Shown: positions 17,320-28,636, numbered from the stretch's first letter. The stretch: 64,000 nt of DNA from Planctomycetota bacterium (GCA_029259715.1 JAJDEP010000003.1:637174-701173); one strand, 5' to 3'. The notes: a model not told the origin generated them from the sequence alone. Made by a program: numbers and translations.

Positions 17320-18506
17320 TGCAACTCGCAACGAGAATGCCGACGCACAGGCGCGTCGCAGTGCCCGTCCTCGTGGCGGGAATGCTCGTCGCCGCCCTGT
17401 CCGTCGCGAGCTCATCCGAAGCCGCACCCGGTGGCGACACCGTGCCGCCGGTGGGCACGATGGGCGGCCCGACCAGGCTGCTGACGCCCGCCGAGGAGGC
17501 CCAATGGCTCCGCGGGCGCGAGCTGTTCGACCGTGACTTCACCGAAGCCGAGGGACTCGGCACCCCCGAGATGAACGCCGACAGCTGCCGGGCCTGCCAT
17601 CAGGACCCGATCATGGGCGGTGCCGGCGGCCTCGAACTGAACGTCTCGCGCTTCGCCTTCGACAACAACGGCGCCGGCCCGTTCCAGGACCTCCCGGGCG
17701 GACAGGGGCTCAGCAAGTTGCGCCCCCCGAGCCATGACACGCGCGAGAACTATCCCGTGCAGGCTGACGTGTTCGAGCAGCGCCAGACGCCCTCGGCTCT
17801 CGGCGACGGACTCATCGACTTGATCGCCGACTCGCTCATCCTGGCCGGCGAAGATCCGACCGACGCCAACGGCGACGGCATCTTCGGCGTCGCCCGCATC
17901 CTCACGGTCGACGGCAACGTCGAGGTGGGCAAGTTCGGCTGGAAGGCCCAGATCCCTCAGCTCGCCGACTTCGTGAGCGATGCCATGGGCGGCGAGTGCG
18001 GCATCACCACGCCGGACAACAACCGCGGCTTCGCCCTGCTGAGCGATGCTGACGCGGTGGCCGATCCAGAGCTGAGCCAGAGCGAGTTCGACGACATCGC
18101 CTTCTTCCTCGGCCAGATCGGCCCGCCCGTGCGCGGCGGCTCGGTGGCGCCGGAAGTGGCGGCCGGCGAGGTGCTCTTTGCGACCTATCGCTGCGACCGC
18201 TGCCACACGCCCACGATGATGGCCGCCGGTCGACCGGTGAACCTGTACTCCGACCTGCTGCTGCACGACGTCATGCCCGCCGCCTACCGCGGCATGTCCG
18301 AGGACGGCGCGCCCTCGGGCATGTTCCGCACGCCGCCGCTGTGGGGCATCAAGGACACCGCGCCGTACATGCACGACGGCCGGGCCGAGACCCTCACCGA
18401 CGCGATCCTCGCCCACGAGTCCGAAGGGACTTTCTCGGCCGTGTCCTTCGCCACCGCCACTGCGGGTGATCAGGCGGACCTGCTCGCCTTCCTGAACGAC
18501 CTCTGA
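17319..18506 (+). CDS. Di-haem oxidoreductase (DUF1111, DHOR family)
   Basis: 395 residues with a signal peptide (RRVAVPVLVAGMLVAALSVA). Two haem c sites are present, CRACH at 90-94 and CDRCH at 292-296, and the family signature GIKDTAPYMHDGRAETL occurs near the end. It aligns with the preceding protein throughout the oxidoreductase part but lacks the Calx-beta domain. The ATG at 17319 shares one base with the previous stop, so the two are co-translated and may form a heteromeric electron-transfer unit. Donor and acceptor are unknown; no cytochrome maturation gene is in the window. Confidence 0.9.
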   Translation: MQLATRMPTHRRVAVPVLVAGMLVAALSVASSSEAAPGGDTVPPVGTMGGPTRLLTPAEEAQWLRGRELFDRDFTEAEGLGTPEMNADSCRACHQDPIMGGAGGLELNVSRFAFDNNGAGPFQDLPGGQGLSKLRPPSHDTRENYPVQADVFEQRQTPSALGDGLIDLIADSLILAGEDPTDANGDGIFGVARILTVDGNVEVGKFGWKAQIPQLADFVSDAMGGECGITTPDNNRGFALLSDADAVADPELSQSEFDDIAFFLGQIGPPVRGGSVAPEVAAGEVLFATYRCDRCHTPTMMAAGRPVNLYSDLLLHDVMPAAYRGMSEDGAPSGMFRTPPLWGIKDTAPYMHDGRAETLTDAILAHESEGTFSAVSFATATAGDQADLLAFLNDL

Positions 18507-18547
18507 TCCGACCGACGGGTCGGTGTCATCGCGGGACCACGGGAGCC

Positions 18548-19669
18548 GTGGCGGCGACCGTGGGTCTGCTGGCGGCCGCCCTCGGAGGGCTGACGGCGTG
18601 CGCCACCGCCGAGGCGGGCGCCACTGCCGAAGCGGGCGCCACTGCCGAAGCGGTCGACGCGCCCAGCGGGGCCCTTGAGTCTCAGTCATTCTCGGAAGCG
18701 CCGGCCCGCTTCACGGTGCGCGGTCGTTGGGACGCCTCGCCGGCACTGACCTGGCGCGCCGAGCACGGCGGGCCGGTGGCACACGAGCGCTTCGTGCAAG
18801 CCCTCGAACTCGCCCATGCAGCCTGGAGTGCGGCCGGACCGGTCACGTTCCGGCCGGCCCCGGCCGACGAGGCGGCCGACCTGACCTACGCCTGGCGGCA
18901 GGGCGCACACGAGGCCTGCCCCCCCTTCGGTGCGACCACGGCTGTGGCCCACAGCGGGCCCGTCGCGTCCGGCACCTTCGTGCACTTCGACGCCGGACGG
19001 CCCTGGGACGACCGCGCCCTCGCCCGCACCGCGCTGCACGAGGTCGGCCACCTGCTCGGCCTCGGCCCGAGCGCCGACCCCGCCGCCGTGATGCATCCCG
19101 ATACCCACGCCGACGCGCTCGCGCCCTCCGACCGGGCCGGCCTCGCCTCGCTCTACGGCCCGCCGGCGGCGACGGGCGGTCGGCCCGGAGACCTCGTGAT
19201 CCGGTCACGCGACGGGCCGCTCGCTGTGTTGGTGGGAGTGGCGCCCCCGGCCCGCTCGGACTTCACGCTGTTCGACACCGACGGCGACGGCGACGACGAG
19301 GTGCTCGTGTGGAGCACCGACCCCGGGAGCCTGGGCGCGCTGATGGTGTTCCACTTCGACCGCCGGGGGCGCCTCGCCCTCACCCGGGGGCCGCTGCCGG
19401 GCATGGTGCCGGTGGGCACGACGCCGGTCTTCGGGGTCGCGGCGGACGGCCGGCGCTGGATGGCCACCGTCGAGCCGGGCCTGCCGCAACGCCTGCGCTT
19501 GTTCGACGACGAGGGCTGGTTCCGCAAGCCCGACCCGCTCGCGTTCATGGGCCTGCCCGATCCGGCGCCGCCCGCCGCCCTCGCGCGTCAGGGCGACGTC
19601 GACGGCGATGGCCGGCCCGAGTCCCTGGCCCGGGGCGCGGCGTCCTCCACCGAGCCGGACGCCGACTGA
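18548..19669 (+). CDS. Matrixin-like lipoprotein with altered zinc site
   Basis: 373 residues. GTG start with GGGAG just upstream; hydrophobic N-terminus ending in the lipobox LTAC. Three copies of ATAEAG follow the Cys (18-bp repeats, 18601-18654). The domain at about 50-200 has the metzincin helix HEVGHLLGLG at 164-173 and a Met-turn VMHP. The third zinc ligand, normally His in HExxHxxGxxH, is Pro174. Activity is therefore doubtful, or another residue serves as ligand. The C-terminal part carries DTDGDGDDE and GDVDGDGRPE, which are FG-GAP/calcium-loop-like. It follows the di-haem gene by 41 bases. Its last 82 bases overlap the convergent lipoprotein gene. Confidence 0.75.
   Translation: MAATVGLLAAALGGLTACATAEAGATAEAGATAEAVDAPSGALESQSFSEAPARFTVRGRWDASPALTWRAEHGGPVAHERFVQALELAHAAWSAAGPVTFRPAPADEAADLTYAWRQGAHEACPPFGATTAVAHSGPVASGTFVHFDAGRPWDDRALARTALHEVGHLLGLGPSADPAAVMHPDTHADALAPSDRAGLASLYGPPAATGGRPGDLVIRSRDGPLAVLVGVAPPARSDFTLFDTDGDGDDEVLVWSTDPGSLGALMVFHFDRRGRLALTRGPLPGMVPVGTTPVFGVAADGRRWMATVEPGLPQRLRLFDDEGWFRKPDPLAFMGLPDPAPPAALARQGDVDGDGRPESLARGAASSTEPDAD
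18601..18654 (+). repeat. 18-bp coding tandem repeat, three copies
   Basis: Three consecutive 18-base units (18601-18618, 18619-18636, 18637-18654) encode Ala-Thr-Ala-Glu-Ala-Gly repeats just after the lipobox of the matrixin-like lipoprotein. They probably form a flexible tether whose length could change by slippage. Confidence 0.7.
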
Positions 19670-20412
19670 CCGACCACGTGCCCGCCGAGGGCGCCCAGGA
19701 TGCCGGCGACGTAGGTGCCGTACGCCGGGTACAGGATTTCGTACGCCGCGCGCTGTCCGTCGGCGTCATCCAGCGCAGCGAGATACCCCAAGGCATCGCC
19801 GGTCGCCTGCGCCTCGTGCCACAGCGGCACGAAGGGGATCAGGTACAGCGCCGCGTAGTTGCCCTTGTCCTCACGGCGCGCGAAGTCCTTGGCGTGGCCG
19901 GCTTCGTGCAGCGCGATGGAGGGGTCGTCGGAGTACAGGTAGACGGTGTTGGTGTAGGGGTTGTAGGCATCGCCGCCGAAGAAGCGCCCCGGGACGACGG
20001 TGTAGAAGAGCACGGTGAGCGTCCCGAGCGTGTAACGCCAGCCGGCCGCGACCGTCTTGTTCTGCGTCAGACGCCGCCATTGGTTGCCCGGGTCATACCG
20101 GTTCACGAGCACCTGCACATCGGACATCTCGTTCCGCGCGAGGTAACCCTCGAGACTGCGGATCGTCTCCTCCGAGATCTCGTGACTGTCGACATCCCGA
20201 TCCCAGAGGATCAGCTTCCCGAACAGGCTCCCCGGCCAGATCCAATCGGAGGCGTCGAGCAGGCCGTGCGGCTCGCCCACCAGCACCTGCGTCTCCATGG
20301 GCGGCGCGAGCGGCCCATCGATGTCGGCGCGCCCGGTGCCGGCGACGTAAGGGCTGCTCGCGCAGCCGAGGCTGGTGACAGCCGCCAGCAGGATCACGAT
20401 CACGGTCTTCAT
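19588..20412 (-). CDS. Lipoprotein with HEXXH motif
   Basis: 274 residues. Signal peptide MKTVIVILLAAVTSLGC is a typical lipoprotein signal with Cys17. The middle part contains SIALHEAGHAKDFARREDKG, an HExxH zinc helix, in a protein that also carries hydrophobic stretches (YTLGTLTVLFYTVVPG). A Glu some 30 residues later (PLWHEAQATGDALGYL) could be the third ligand, as in gluzincins (inference). I do not recognise a named family. The 3' end overlaps the convergent matrixin-like gene by 82 bases. Upstream (20471-20506) is an 18-bp tandem repeat. Confidence 0.7.
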   Translation of the reverse strand: MKTVIVILLAAVTSLGCASSPYVAGTGRADIDGPLAPPMETQVLVGEPHGLLDASDWIWPGSLFGKLILWDRDVDSHEISEETIRSLEGYLARNEMSDVQVLVNRYDPGNQWRRLTQNKTVAAGWRYTLGTLTVLFYTVVPGRFFGGDAYNPYTNTVYLYSDDPSIALHEAGHAKDFARREDKGNYAALYLIPFVPLWHEAQATGDALGYLAALDDADGQRAAYEILYPAYGTYVAGILGALGGHVVGQSASGSVEDAAPRARDSGRPSPSTSP

Positions 20413-20470
20413 GCTGAGGTTCTCGGGGGATCGCCGTAGCAGACACCGATCGCGGCGCCGGGCGGCCTCA

Positions 20471-20506
20471 CGATTCCGTCAGTGACCGCGATTTCGTCAG
20501 TGATCC
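20471..20506. repeat. Two 18-bp direct repeats upstream of the HEXXH lipoprotein gene
   Basis: CGATTCCGTCAGTGACCG (20471-20488) is directly followed by CGATTTCGTCAGTGATCC (20489-20506), 15 of 18 bases identical. It lies 59 bases upstream of the lipoprotein start and could be an operator or a slippage product. Confidence 0.5.
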
Positions 20507-20547
20507 CATCCGCTCGTGGGACGCGGCGTCCACGAACCGCCCGAAAC

Positions 20548-21690
20548 TCAACGGCTGCCGCTGCGACTCCCCGAAGGCCGCGCCGGGGCGGGCCCGCCGC
20601 GCGGCTCGTAGGGCGCCGGCCCGTGGATGAACGCGGGGTGGTCGAGGGCCTGGCGGTAGCGCGGCAACAGCGCCGAGCGGTCGATGCGCATGTCGCCCCA
20701 GTGGGACAGGCCCTGGTGCTTGGTGGCGAAGTCGCGGTTGCTGTAGGTGAAGCCCTTGATGTTGTCGTCGCCGACGAGCAGCGCGAAGAAGGGCGCGAAC
20801 CAACCGCTCCAGGTGGCCGCGGCGTTCATGTCCATCTGTGTCGGTCCGCACTCGGGGATGAACACCGGCTTGCCCCGGCGGCGGGCCTCCGCCAGGAAGG
20901 CGTCGACGTCGCGCCGCAGGGCCGGCACGCGCAGGTCGTCGCTGAACAGGTCGATGGACCACCAGTCGACCAGGTCGTCGCCCGGGTAGAAGTCCTGCCA
21001 GGGACGGAGCGGCGTGAGGGTCAGCTTGCAGTTCCACATGAAGATCACCTGCGGCGCCCGCTGGCTCACGATGCGGTGGATGCGGCGATAGGCCTCGAGG
21101 TACGAGCGCGGCGTGTAGCCGCTCCAGTCGCCGTTGACCTCGGCGCCCACCCGCAGGAAGCACGGGCGCTCGAGGCGGGCGAGCATGTCCGCCAGGGGAA
21201 ACAGGCGCCGATCGTACTCGCCGTTGGCCACGCCCGGGTCGAGGCCTTCGTTCTGGCCGTCGACGCTGCGCACGAACTCGACGGTCAGCATGGGCAGCTC
21301 GTCGGCGAAGCGGTCGAAGTCGGCCTCGATGAGCGCCAGGCGCTCGGGGTAGCCGTGGCGTCCGGCGTGCAGGTTGATGCCGTGGCGGATGACCACCGGG
21401 GCCCGGTCGGGCAGGGCCGCGCGATAGGCCTCGTGCTCACCCTCGGTCCACAGCGGGCCCGAGCCGTGCAGCACGCCCGGGAACCGACCGGTCTTGAGCT
21501 CGGGCCACCCCGGCACCGGCAAGCGTTCACCGCTCGCGATCGGGCCGCCGCCGCCGGACACCGGTCCGCCGCCGGTCGAGGCTCCTCCACCGGATGGCCG
21601 GCCACTCACCGTCCCGCCGCCCGAGGGCCCCCAGCAAGAGAGCGCACACGTCGCCGTCAGCACGAACACCGCGACGCCGCGCCGACGCAT
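20548..21690 (-). CDS. GH26-like glycoside hydrolase lipoprotein
   Basis: 380 residues. MRRRGVAVFVLTATCALSC is a lipoprotein signal with Cys19, followed by a Gly/Ser-rich linker (about 21-55). The rest resembles a TIM barrel of glycoside hydrolase clan A, closest to GH26 (beta-mannanase type). Candidate acid/base Glu184 lies in FLRVGAEVNGDW, and candidate nucleophile Glu280 in VFIPECG. An aromatic strand, DLVDWWSIDLFS, lies between them. The substrate is unknown. The ATG at 21690 is chosen over a TTG at 21738 because it starts the signal peptide. The basic C-terminal tail (SGSRSGSR) is unusual. Divergent from the helicase gene with a 171-base spacer. Confidence 0.75.
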   Translation of the reverse strand: MRRRGVAVFVLTATCALSCWGPSGGGTVSGRPSGGGASTGGGPVSGGGGPIASGERLPVPGWPELKTGRFPGVLHGSGPLWTEGEHEAYRAALPDRAPVVIRHGINLHAGRHGYPERLALIEADFDRFADELPMLTVEFVRSVDGQNEGLDPGVANGEYDRRLFPLADMLARLERPCFLRVGAEVNGDWSGYTPRSYLEAYRRIHRIVSQRAPQVIFMWNCKLTLTPLRPWQDFYPGDDLVDWWSIDLFSDDLRVPALRRDVDAFLAEARRRGKPVFIPECGPTQMDMNAAATWSGWFAPFFALLVGDDNIKGFTYSNRDFATKHQGLSHWGDMRIDRSALLPRYRQALDHPAFIHGPAPYEPRGGPAPARPSGSRSGSR

Positions 21691-21861
21691 GCGGGGCCTA
21701 CGGACGGTCAGGGCAGACGGGAGGTCAGGTGAGGACAAGGCGAGTCTCCGTGGCGGGCGCAGGCCAAACCCCGGGGGAAGGGTCGGGTTGCGTCACGTGC
21801 GGTTGAACCGCGCCCGGGACCGCGTATCGTCCCACATCCCTCCCACCCCGTTGAGTCCACC

Positions 21862-24027
<2,166 letters not shown>

Positions 24028-24188
24028 GGCGGTGGCCCGATCAGCCATTGTCGGATAGGCTGAGGGACAGGAATCTCCCCGATAATCCCTCCGATCCCCC
24101 GATTTTCGCCAAATCGATCGGCTTCAAACTGGTTCGGACGCCCGGGCAAGTTGCGCAACAGCCGTCCGACACCGCTGCGGAGTGCACC

Positions 24189-26528
24189 ATGCTGAATAGA
24201 ATCGGTCTGTCCCTCGTTGCCGCGATCGCCTTGGCCACACCGGCTTCCGCGCTTCAGGCGGACGGCGGCCCCCTCGACTTCGATCTCGTGCGCATCAACT
24301 CGCCGGGCCATCCGCTCGATCCGGGCATCACCTACGAGTACCAGCCCGTCAGCAGCCTCGTCGCCGAGGCCACCGGTGTCAGCACCGCCGACTTCAACAA
24401 CGACGGCTTCTACGACCTCCTGTTCTGCGGAACGGAAGGGCGTCCCAACGAACTCTACGTGAACAACCAGGACGGCACCTTCACCGAGGGCGCCGTTGCC
24501 TTCGGCGTGGACGAGCCCACCAAGCGCCGCGGCAACAGCCTGTTCTTCGATTACGACAACGACGGCGACAACGACCTGATGACGTTCGGGTATCCCAGTT
24601 TTCCGTTCGTCAATCTCGACCTCTACAGCTTCTTCCGCAACAACGGCCCCGAAGCGGGATACACCTTCACCGACGCCACGCTCGGTGTCGGCGGGTTCGC
24701 GCTCGGCCCCACGGTCGAGACGACCACCAAGGGCGAGCCGGGCGGGGCGGCCGCGGCCGACTTCGACAACGACGGCTACATCGACGTCGTCGTCACCTAC
24801 TGGTTCCGCAACAACCAGGTGCTCGGCTACTCCGACGACCAGTTCCGCCTGTGGCACAACGTCCCCAACCCGGCGCCGGACCTCGGCCAGCCCGACTACT
24901 CCCCGCGCCTGTTCGTCGACGCGACGGCCTCCGCGGGACTCGATGGCCTGGGCATCGGATGGATCTGGCAACCCTCGTGGCACGACTTCAACCGCGACGG
25001 CTTCGTCGACCTGCACATCAACGTCGAGGGTGGTGAGGACTTGCTGCTGCTCAACGACGGCGACGGCACCTTCACCGACGCCGATGCCACCAGCCTGGGC
25101 CTGAACTTCAACGGCCCCGAGCCGATCCCCGGCGGCGCCTGGGGTCACGAGATGGGCAAGGCCATCGGCGACTTCGACAACGATGGCGACATGGATCTCT
25201 ACCTGACCAACCCGGGATCGGAGAACGAGTTCAAGAAGGACGCCTTCTACCGCAACGACAGCGACCTCTCCGACGGCGGCTCCGGCCTCGATTTCACCTA
25301 CATCGGCGAGCTGAACGGTGTCACCACGAACTCCGACCTCATCGGCTGGGGCGCGGCCTTCAACGACCTCGACAACGACGGCGACCAGGACTTGCTCACG
25401 GCGCGCGGTCTGCAGCACAACGTCGCGCCGAACACCGTCTGGATGAACGAGTTCCCGCTCACCACGGGCGTCGAGCCCGTCATCGTCTGGACCGACGTCA
25501 CCGCCGACGTCGAGTTCAGCGGCCTGTCGACGGTCCTCGACACGGCCCGGGCCCTCACCATCCTCGACTTCGACAACGACGGCGACTTCGAGGCGGTCAC
25601 CACCCGCTCGGGCAACTCGCCGCAGCTCCCGACCGACTTGATGGACGCGGTCTTCTACCTGAACACTTCGACCAGCACGAACAATTGGGTGCAGGTCGAC
25701 ACCGTCGAGATGGGCGGCAGCCTCAGCACCACCGGCGCCCGCGTCTACGTACGCACCGGCGGCCCCTCGGGCGTGGAGCAGATGGACGAGGTGCAGACCG
25801 GCGGCAGCTTCCTGGCGCAGGAGCCGTCGAGGCTCCACTTCGGCCTCGGCACCGACCTGCCCGACTACCTGGCCGTGCGTTGGAACGACGGCCGCATGAC
25901 GGCCGTCTCCGGTGCCGGCGGGCCGCTCAACGGCCTGCAGACCGTCACGCGCTCCCTCGGCGACAACACGGGCGACCTCGATCAGGACGGCGACTGCAAG
26001 TGCGCCGATCTCGAGTTGTTCACCCAGGGCTTGATCGACGACGATGCGCTCGATGCCATGATTCCGGCGACATGGCCCTGGCGCGTGCTCGGCGACATGG
26101 ACGGCAACGGTCTCCTCGACAACCGCGACTTGCTGCTGATGCGCCTCGAAGTGCGCACGTCATGGTGCGATCTCGGCAACGGCCTCGCCGGCGCCCTGGG
26201 AACTCCCCAGCTCACGGGGACGGGACTGGTCGCTCCGGGCTTGACCGTGGGCATCGATCTCACCAACGCCAAGCCCAACGCGCCGGCCTTCCTGTTCATG
26301 GGCCTGGGCGTCTGGAATGCACCCCTCTACGGGGGCACCCTGATTCCGTCCTTCGACCTGCCCCTGGTGGTCCTGGTGACCGACGGATCGGGCGAGATCT
26401 CCCTCTCCGGCACCTGGCCGCTCTCCGCGCCGACCGATCTGCTCGCCCAACTCCAGTACTGGGTCGCGGAAGGCCCCGGCCCCTTCGACTTCGCGGCGAG
26501 CAACGGACTCTCGGCCCGCACCCAGTAG
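24189..26528 (+). CDS. Secreted VCBS/FG-GAP protein with ASPIC/UnbV and dockerin-like domains
   Basis: 779 residues, signal peptide MLNRIGLSLVAAIALATPAS. Several calcium-loop repeats of the VCBS/FG-GAP type (DFNNDGFYDLLFCG, DYDNDGDNDLMTFG, DFDNDGDMDLYLTN, DLDNDGDQDLLTAR, DFDNDGDFEAVTTR) form a probable beta-propeller. An ASPIC/UnbV module follows (GARVYVRTGG ... FGLGTDLPDYLAVRW). Residues near 600-650 are dockerin-like: DLDQDGDCKCADLELF and DMDGNGLLDNRDLLLM. The last 110 residues are the C-terminal domain shared with two other secreted proteins here. Likely a cell-surface or extracellular binding protein. A second, out-of-frame copy of the tail follows the stop. Confidence 0.85.
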   Translation: MLNRIGLSLVAAIALATPASALQADGGPLDFDLVRINSPGHPLDPGITYEYQPVSSLVAEATGVSTADFNNDGFYDLLFCGTEGRPNELYVNNQDGTFTEGAVAFGVDEPTKRRGNSLFFDYDNDGDNDLMTFGYPSFPFVNLDLYSFFRNNGPEAGYTFTDATLGVGGFALGPTVETTTKGEPGGAAAADFDNDGYIDVVVTYWFRNNQVLGYSDDQFRLWHNVPNPAPDLGQPDYSPRLFVDATASAGLDGLGIGWIWQPSWHDFNRDGFVDLHINVEGGEDLLLLNDGDGTFTDADATSLGLNFNGPEPIPGGAWGHEMGKAIGDFDNDGDMDLYLTNPGSENEFKKDAFYRNDSDLSDGGSGLDFTYIGELNGVTTNSDLIGWGAAFNDLDNDGDQDLLTARGLQHNVAPNTVWMNEFPLTTGVEPVIVWTDVTADVEFSGLSTVLDTARALTILDFDNDGDFEAVTTRSGNSPQLPTDLMDAVFYLNTSTSTNNWVQVDTVEMGGSLSTTGARVYVRTGGPSGVEQMDEVQTGGSFLAQEPSRLHFGLGTDLPDYLAVRWNDGRMTAVSGAGGPLNGLQTVTRSLGDNTGDLDQDGDCKCADLELFTQGLIDDDALDAMIPATWPWRVLGDMDGNGLLDNRDLLLMRLEVRTSWCDLGNGLAGALGTPQLTGTGLVAPGLTVGIDLTNAKPNAPAFLFMGLGVWNAPLYGGTLIPSFDLPLVVLVTDGSGEISLSGTWPLSAPTDLLAQLQYWVAEGPGPFDFAASNGLSARTQ

Positions 26529-26529
26529 A

Positions 26530-26616
26530 GGGGCGGAAGCGGATCGGGATCACCCTGGCGGACCGGGTCAGTACACCTTCGCCGCCAGCAACGCGGTGTC
26601 GGCTCTCACGCCGTAG
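26530..26616 (+). pseudogene. Orphan copy of the shared secreted C-terminal tail
   Basis: Just after the stop of the VCBS protein, in the +1 frame, the sequence reads HPGGPGQYTFAASNAVSALTP and stop (26551-26616, TAG at 26614). This matches the end of the shared tail domain (DPGGPFGYAATNGVRACVP in the gene at 49071; FDFAASNGLSARTQ in the gene just upstream). No start or body precedes it. It is probably the end of a lost or replaced paralogous tail. Confidence 0.6.
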
Positions 26617-26634
26617 GGCGCGACCGCTCAGGAC

Positions 26635-26871
26635 TCAGAACACGGTGTAGACGAAGGGCGCCACTGCGGGAGTGATCTGCAGCAGGATCAGCAGCAAGGC
26701 TACGGGCAACAGGATGGCGAGCACCGGAACCATCCACCAGAACGGGCCGCGCCACATGGCGACGACCAGCTCCTGTGCCGTGCCCAGGCCGATCCCGATT
26801 CTCTGCAGTCTGCGCGCCACCGTCGTCTCCGCGGCTTGATCGGACCCGCACCGGTCCGCGCCGGATGGCAC
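26635..26871 (-). CDS. DUF5989 small membrane protein
   Basis: 78 residues with one membrane helix (MVPVLAILLPVALLLILLQ) ending ITPAVAPFVYTVF. The C-terminal AP-F-(V/I)-Y-T-x-F and the preceding WW are typical of DUF5989. From general knowledge this family sits beside carbamoyltransferases and SxtJ proteins in many genomes; here the carbamoyltransferase gene is 43 bases upstream on the same strand. The GTG at 26871 gives a long N-terminus. A GTG at 26820 with GGAG seven bases upstream would give 61 residues, closer to the family length. Its function is unknown; membrane anchoring or assembly of the enzyme is a guess. Confidence 0.75.
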   Translation of the reverse strand: MPSGADRCGSDQAAETTVARRLQRIGIGLGTAQELVVAMWRGPFWWMVPVLAILLPVALLLILLQITPAVAPFVYTVF

Positions 26872-26914
26872 CGGCGGCTCACCATCCTACCGTCACCATG
26901 AAGATCGCGGGAAA

Positions 26915-28636
26915 TCACGCCGTCGCGGGCGGTCGGCCCTCACGCATCCAGGCTCTGTCCTCGATGATCATGCCGTCCCAGCGGCTCTGCTCGAACAGAC
27001 GCACCGCATCGTCGACGCTGGCCATGAGGGGCTCTCCGGGGCGACGCAGGTCCGTCTGCAAGGCAGCCGCATAACCCGTTCGCTCGCCGACTCGGGTCAG
27101 CACCCGGTGCAGCAGCGGGTGATCACCGGCGCCGACGGACCAGACGCGCGCGCGCCCATCGACGTGGACGCCAGCGCCGAGAGCCTGCGCCACACCGGGC
27201 CGCGCCCTGACCGCCACCGGGCCGTTGGCGATGGCGGGTCGCGCCGACGGCGGGACATCGAAGAGTGCCGGCACCGCCTGTTCGGCAAACGCGAGGGGTG
27301 CCGTGCGCCAGGCGGGAAACGACACCGGGTCCGCTTGCAGAGCATCCCGCTGAGCCGCGGAACGAGGATCGGCCAAGAGGCAACGTCGGCCCCGGGCCTG
27401 AGGACCCGGCTCGGCATGACCGTGCAACCACGCCATGCATCCCCCGGCGACGAGCCTTGCCGCGAGTTGCTCGACGACGGCTTCGTCACCCGCCAGCGCG
27501 AGGGGGCCCTGGGTCACATCGCCCCGGAGTGTCTCGCCGAGTAATGACACCGACCAGTCGGCGCCCCCGGCCGGCAGCAGCGCTCCCTGTTCCGACGCCT
27601 GCCCTCCGTGCAAGGCGGCCCCCAAGGCGGCCAGGCCGCCGTCGGCGACGGGCGCTACATGGATCGACTCGAAGAGGCCTGACTCCGCCAGGTGGCCGAG
27701 CAGAGTCGCGTCGGTCGCCAGCGGGCCGGCGAGGCACATGCGAGAGCACTCCGTCCGGCGTCGGGTCTCCTGCGCCAGACGTAGCAACGCTCGTGCAGAG
27801 AAGGCCTCGACGGCGGCGGCCCCATCCGCCACAGGCCCCGAGGGGACCGCACCCACCGGGAGACGGGGCGCCGGCCCCAACAAACGCTGCAAGCGCGCCG
27901 TGGCTCCCGCCTCCGGATCGAACCACGCGTCGAAAGCCTCTCGAGCCAGGCTGACCCCGTCTGCAGAGTCGCGACACAATGCCGCATCCAACGCGCCGTC
28001 GTGGCACGCACCGTAGGCGGCCAGGTCGCCGACACGCCCGTCGTCGTCAGACCCCTCCATCAGCAGACCCAGGTGATCGGCGAGCACCATGCGGCTCGTC
28101 GGCAGCGACTGCCAACCCTCCAGGGACGCCAACCGCTCGATGCGTGCGTCCCGTCCGCGGAAGATGCTGGCGCCGTCATTCTCGGCGCCCCGATCGAGCA
28201 CCAGGATGGCCGCCTCGGACCAGGGCGAGGTGGCCCAGGCTCCCGCGGCGAGGGCTCGATGCCCATCCGCGAAGAGCACCCGGTCTCCCGGCAGGTCGAA
28301 CTCGTCGGCGAGACGGCCCTTGATCCAGAGCGCATCGCCCAACCAACGCGACATGCTCCGGCCGAAGGCGCCGACGCCGCGCGGGAAGGCCGCCATCTGG
28401 TTCATCAGCAATCGCTGAAAGGTCGCGACGGGCTTCTCGGCGAGCACGATGTAGTCGGGTCGTTCACGACCCGCACCAACTCTCGCGAGGCAGGCCCGGG
28501 CCGCCCGCAGGGGCAGCGACGGATCGGCGCGCCGGCGCGTCCAACGTTCCTCCATGTTCAATGCGAGCGGTCGCCCCTCGCGAACCAGGGCCGCCGCCGC
28601 GCCATCGCGTCCGATGGAGAGCCCGAGGACGTGCAT
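26915..28636 (-). CDS. Divergent NodU/CmcH-family carbamoyltransferase
   Basis: 573 residues in the usual two-domain layout: an ASKHA-like N-terminal half starting MHVLGLSIGRDGAAAALV and a C-terminal carbamoyltransferase half. Family members transfer a carbamoyl group from carbamoyl phosphate to hydroxyls. Several key residues differ. The metal-binding HxxxH region reads DGHRALAAGAW (His126 kept, Ala130 where the second His is expected). The GPRALG motif reads EPGPQARGRRC. The KRE-RPFAP segment reads FPAWRTAPLAF. The carbamoyl-adenylate reaction may be lost or changed. The ATG at 28636 overlaps the stop of the ferritin-like gene (TGATG). Confidence 0.8.
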   Translation of the reverse strand: MHVLGLSIGRDGAAAALVREGRPLALNMEERWTRRRADPSLPLRAARACLARVGAGRERPDYIVLAEKPVATFQRLLMNQMAAFPRGVGAFGRSMSRWLGDALWIKGRLADEFDLPGDRVLFADGHRALAAGAWATSPWSEAAILVLDRGAENDGASIFRGRDARIERLASLEGWQSLPTSRMVLADHLGLLMEGSDDDGRVGDLAAYGACHDGALDAALCRDSADGVSLAREAFDAWFDPEAGATARLQRLLGPAPRLPVGAVPSGPVADGAAAVEAFSARALLRLAQETRRRTECSRMCLAGPLATDATLLGHLAESGLFESIHVAPVADGGLAALGAALHGGQASEQGALLPAGGADWSVSLLGETLRGDVTQGPLALAGDEAVVEQLAARLVAGGCMAWLHGHAEPGPQARGRRCLLADPRSAAQRDALQADPVSFPAWRTAPLAFAEQAVPALFDVPPSARPAIANGPVAVRARPGVAQALGAGVHVDGRARVWSVGAGDHPLLHRVLTRVGERTGYAAALQTDLRRPGEPLMASVDDAVRLFEQSRWDGMIIEDRAWMREGRPPATA

